Assembly (NCBI GenBank): GCA_038329845.1
Contig: JBBQNJ010000114.1
Span: forward strand, 1 to 9,611
Origin: JBBQNJ01 sp038329845
GTDB taxonomy: Bacteria > Planctomycetota > Phycisphaerae > Tepidisphaerales > Tepidisphaeraceae
Reading direction: 5' to 3'
Length of the DNA stretch: 9,611 nt
The notes under the pieces are model-generated. The model did not search any database. It was not told the origin of the DNA and was given only the letters and a program-made list of their open reading frames with translations. Positions 7,627 to 9,611 of the stretch are shown piece after piece (position 1 is the stretch's first letter; every line of letters begins with the position of its first letter). The translations under genes were made by a program, and so were the position numbers.

Positions 7627-8073
7627 ATGATCGCCCAAAGCGCCACCCGTGTTCCGGATAACACCGCTCCCGCCGTGCAACGGCAAATCGACCACCAAAC
7701 CGAGTTGAATGTCCGCTGGTTCGCCTCACATCCCGAGCAGATCGAGCGCCGATTGAAGGAGCTGGATCGGGAATGGGATATCGAGCGGGCCTTGGAAACC
7801 GGGGCGGCATCATTGACGTTGTTCAGTCTCACGCAGTATCTGTTGGGCAAGCGCCGCTGGCTGCTCGTCGCCGGGGCCGTGCCCGGTTTCCTGCTTCAAC
7901 ACGCCTTGCAGGGCTGGTGTCCGCCGCTGGTGGTCTTCCGCAAATTGGGCTTTCGCACCCGCGACGAAATTAACATGGAGCGCTACGCCCTCAAGGCCGC
8001 CCGCGGCGATTTTGACGCAATTCCCGAAAACCGCGACAACGCCGATGAACTGCTCCTGGCCACGCAGGTTTAA
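7627..8073 (+). CDS. Small two-helix membrane protein, DUF2892-like
   Basis: The 148-residue product begins with a polar, helical segment (1-55) containing W31 and E-R-R-L-K-E-L. Two hydrophobic stretches follow, about 57-73 and 78-96, separated by the basic G-K-R-R-W turn, so both ends are probably cytoplasmic. Straight after the second comes Q-G-W-C98-P-P, then a basic motif (R-K-L-G-F-R-T-R) and an E-R-Y-A-L-K-A-A-R-G-D-F segment. That arrangement, a hydrophobic hairpin followed by W-C-P-P and a conserved R-T-R...E-R-Y-A-L-K tail, resembles small proteins annotated DUF2892 / YgaP-type transmembrane. I recognise it by pattern only and the family has no settled function. It lies 71 bp after der on the same strand and could be co-transcribed, but it has its own strong ribosome site. 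It is convergent with the next gene. Confidence 0.85.
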   Translation: MIAQSATRVPDNTAPAVQRQIDHQTELNVRWFASHPEQIERRLKELDREWDIERALETGAASLTLFSLTQYLLGKRRWLLVAGAVPGFLLQHALQGWCPPLVVFRKLGFRTRDEINMERYALKAARGDFDAIPENRDNADELLLATQV

Positions 8074-8254
8074 TGCGCGAGACTTGAACGCCAAATCGCA
8101 AGAACGCGACGAAGAAGCGCTCCAGACGCCCAGCTTTCGCTCCGCCGTGATCCGGCCCGTTGCCGGGTGTCAATTCTGCATTGGCGGGCGTCCACGTGCA
8201 CGGCCGCGGCAGAGCGATCCGCATTCCGTGAATCAACGGTGCGGTTCGGTGTTG

Positions 8255-9217
8255 TCACCGCTCGCCGTCTTCCTTCGGCGAGCCGTCCAGCCAGATGGCT
8301 TCAACCACCGCGAAGTTGCCCGCGCCTTTCTTTTTCACGCGCGGGGCAAGGTACTCCGTACGCGGTCGGTGGTCGGGGAGCGCGCGGTCCATCGGCCGGA
8401 TCGCCCCGTCCGCCGCGGTGAAATGGAACTCGCGGATCACCGCGTTGTCGGATTTTCGCGTCAGACGCAGCGTGTACGATCCGTCGGCCACCAGGTCCTT
8501 CATTGCAAAGAGTTTGGCGGTGGCTTCACCCTTCTTGTCATGGGGGTGGAACAGTTCGAACGTGGAGCGTGCGAACTTTCCCGGCGGAATAAACGTGCCC
8601 TCCAGCCGGCCGTGCGCTACCGGTTGGGACCCGCCATTCCGGTACAGCGCCGCCAGGTAAGAGTCGCGGGCCTTGGCATCGGCCAGGTCCTTCCCGCCCA
8701 CCCAGAGGTTAAAGACCGGAATGACCTGATCCTTGAACATCCGTGTGGTGAGGTGCGCCAGCGTGCGCCAGGGGCCATCCACCCGAAAGGTCTTGTCGGG
8801 CTTGAACGGATCGTCGCCCGCTCCAGTGCTTTCGAGGATGAACGGCATACGGGTGACAGGTGCTGCGTCGATGGACCAGACAATCGTGTACTCCCCCGGC
8901 GTGTCGAGCTTCACATTCGCAGGCCCTCGCACTCCGGCCTTGGCGAAGACGCCGGCGCGCATGCGATAATCGCCCAAAAAGGGAAAACGCGCCAGTTCCT
9001 TGCCCTTTGAATCGAATAGCGCCACATCGGCGCGGAGTTCGCCCTCCGGGGCAAACACGATCACGTAGTCGCGAAAGTCCACGAGACCCGAATCCTCGGC
9101 GAAGAATGTCTCCATCGCCGAATCAAAATCGACGACGGGCGATGGCTTGTCCGCCGCCAAGACCAGCGACGCCAGCAGCAGTACAACCAAGAGAGGCGAC
9201 TTCAACGAAATATCCAT
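8255..9217 (-). CDS. Exported beta-rich protein, unknown function
   Basis: I do not recognise this 320-residue protein. Residues 1-21 form a signal peptide (M-D-I-S-L-K, a Leu/Val core, then V-L-A before A-D-K), and there is no lipobox. The mature chain has no cysteine. Two beta-rich blocks are suggested. Block one, about 45-130, has alternating hydrophobic strands and a P-G-E-Y-T-I-V-W strand. Block two, about 205-315, has D-G-S-Y-T-L-R-L-T-R. They flank a segment around 148-195 that contains W-R-T-L-A-H-L-T-T-R-M-F and looks helical. P-G-E-Y-T and D-G-S-Y-T turn-strand motifs are common in Ig-like or beta-sandwich modules of secreted proteins, but I cannot name a family. The frame extends upstream to 9289. 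The ATG at 9217 was chosen because it yields the signal peptide and has GGGAG seven bases upstream. A large hairpin-forming region lies 5' of it. The protein presumably acts in the periplasm or at the surface. Confidence 0.85.
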   Translation of the reverse strand: MDISLKSPLLVVLLLASLVLAADKPSPVVDFDSAMETFFAEDSGLVDFRDYVIVFAPEGELRADVALFDSKGKELARFPFLGDYRMRAGVFAKAGVRGPANVKLDTPGEYTIVWSIDAAPVTRMPFILESTGAGDDPFKPDKTFRVDGPWRTLAHLTTRMFKDQVIPVFNLWVGGKDLADAKARDSYLAALYRNGGSQPVAHGRLEGTFIPPGKFARSTFELFHPHDKKGEATAKLFAMKDLVADGSYTLRLTRKSDNAVIREFHFTAADGAIRPMDRALPDHRPRTEYLAPRVKKKGAGNFAVVEAIWLDGSPKEDGER

Positions 9218-9234
9218 GATCTGTCTCCCATCCT

Positions 9235-9483
9235 CTAAACTCCCGCATCGACTTTTTCTACCCTCGTCTGCACGAAGCGCCAACTGCAATTGTCCGGGTT
9301 CCAGTCTTTATTTCGTGCGATATATACCGCTGGCGGTCCGTATTGAGACAATCCGCTTGGGGAAACCGGGATATCCCGCAGGTTCCCAGCCGTTGCGGAT
9401 GTCTCACTGAAGGCCGCGAGCGGTATAGATGCGGTACCCGTAGACCCGAAGAAGAGAAAGGGGGCACTAGGAATGCCATTCAC
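9235..9483 (-). CDS. Doubtful 82-codon open reading frame
   Basis: For: a GTG start at 9483 has GGAGG five bases upstream, and the stop lies only 17 bases before the start of the exported 320-residue protein, an operon-like spacing. The product is not a simple shadow; it contains W-N-P-D-N-C-S-W-R-F near its end. Against: third-position G/C is visibly lower than in the confident genes. The frame also runs straight through two inverted repeats, which constrain the bases in a way unrelated to protein sequence. An ATG at 9479 in another frame could use the same ribosome site. I recognise no domain. It may be a small real gene, a decayed fragment or chance. Confidence 0.22.
   Translation of the reverse strand: MNGIPSAPFLFFGSTGTASIPLAAFSETSATAGNLRDIPVSPSGLSQYGPPAVYIARNKDWNPDNCSWRFVQTRVEKVDAGV
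9270..9318. repeat. 7-bp inverted repeat
   Basis: GCACGAA (9270-9276) and TTCGTGC (9312-9318) are perfect reverse complements separated by 35 bp. On the minus strand this dyad would lie between the large hairpin and the start of the exported-protein gene. The long loop makes a stable hairpin less certain. Confidence 0.35.
9323..9427. repeat. ~105-bp nested imperfect inverted repeat (long hairpin)
   Basis: Arms pair in register about a single centre near 9375. TATACCGCT (9323-9331) pairs with AGCGGTATA (9419-9427). GCGGTC (9333-9338) pairs with GGCCGC (9412-9417), with one G-U. TGAGAC (9344-9349) pairs with GTCTCA (9401-9406). After a one-base bulge, ATCCGC (9351-9356) pairs with GCGGAT (9395-9400). 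GGGAA (9360-9364) pairs with TTCCC (9383-9387), CC (9366-9367) with GG (9381-9382), and GGG-ATAT-CCC (9368-9377) closes the tip. With a 2-bp match at 9341-9342/9408-9409 that is about 39 pairs. It could act as a leader RNA structure for the minus-strand gene, as an extruding cruciform, or be a MITE-like element. Signal-recognition-particle RNA motifs and integron attC core sites are absent. Confidence 0.7.
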
Positions 9484-9589
9484 TTAAGCCTCCCCACTCG
9501 TCACCGGTTTGTCGTAAGCGACTGCTGCAACTTTCTTTGTGTCAGACCATCGCCGGGCGCGGCGGGGGAAGACTATAGTGGGGTTTGAC

Positions 9590-9611
9590 CCCCCAGTCCC
9601 CCAGTCCCCCA
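9590..9611. repeat. 8-bp tandem repeat reaching the window edge
   Basis: CCCCCAGT occurs at 9590-9597 and 9598-9605, and CCCCCA follows at 9606-9611, giving 2.75 units before the sequence ends. The array may continue beyond the window. It directly adjoins the GGGGT-TTG-ACCCC dyad (9580-9592). Confidence 0.6.

Larger units (their letters stand above)
9218..9611. other. 394-bp stretch without a secure gene
   Basis: This stretch has less third-position G/C bias than the neighbouring genes. From left to right it holds a ribosome site for the 320-codon gene, a 7-bp inverted repeat (9270-9318), a long nested hairpin (9323-9427), a doubtful minus-strand 82-codon frame (9235-9483), a GGGGT-TTG-ACCCC dyad (9580-9592) and an 8-bp tandem repeat reaching the right edge. 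A minus-strand TATAGT lies at 9573-9578 within CACTATAGT, but no good -35 accompanies it. I see no tRNA, rRNA or known small-RNA signature. Confidence 0.6.

Noticed and set aside
8074..8254. Minus-strand short frame and a TTGACA-like sequence in the convergent spacer
   Set aside because: The frame has no ribosome site or recognisable content, and the TTGACA (minus strand, 8168-8173) has no -10 at a workable distance. Nothing supportable was seen in this 181-bp gap, not even a clear terminator.
9323..9427. Integron attC site or SRP/4.5S RNA as the identity of the long hairpin
   Set aside because: The attC core triplets and R/L box pattern are absent, and the conserved SRP helix-8 loop motif is not found.

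Overview
The window is GC-rich bacterial chromosome with strong G/C bias at third codon positions, so long open frames also appear antisense to the real genes. The gene set (single-copy uvrB and der housekeeping genes, a CheA-type kinase, several exported proteins of unknown function) and the style of the protein sequences suggest a free-living bacterium, most likely Planctomycetota. That placement is my inference from resemblance; the window contains no rRNA or other decisive marker.

Layout. On the minus strand at the left edge lies a chemotaxis-type histidine kinase (cheA, 115-2472). A tiny SEC-C zinc-motif protein follows it; its start codon overlaps the cheA stop and it runs off the window at base 1. 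A 261-bp divergent spacer separates cheA from uvrB (2734-4821, plus), a complete excinuclease subunit B. Convergent with uvrB is a minus-strand gene (4888-5724) for a 278-residue exported, helical, Tyr/Gly-tailed protein that I do not recognise. A 283-bp divergent spacer full of inverted repeats leads to der (6008-7555, plus), the double-GTPase ribosome assembly factor. Next comes a 148-residue two-helix membrane protein (7627-8073, plus) resembling DUF2892-type small proteins. Convergent with it is a minus-strand gene (8255-9217) for a 320-residue exported beta-rich protein of unknown function.

The last ~390 bases (9218-9611) have no secure gene. They hold a nested imperfect inverted repeat of about 105 bp (9323-9427) able to form roughly 39 base pairs, a second smaller inverted repeat, a doubtful 82-codon frame that runs through both, and the beginning of an 8-bp tandem repeat at the right edge.

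Functional coherence is low. DNA repair (UvrB), ribosome assembly (Der) and signalling (CheA) are neighbours rather than one pathway, and I see no convincing new multi-gene system. The parts most worth a second look are the SEC-C mini-gene coupled to cheA, the palindrome cluster upstream of der, and the large hairpin upstream of the 320-residue exported protein.
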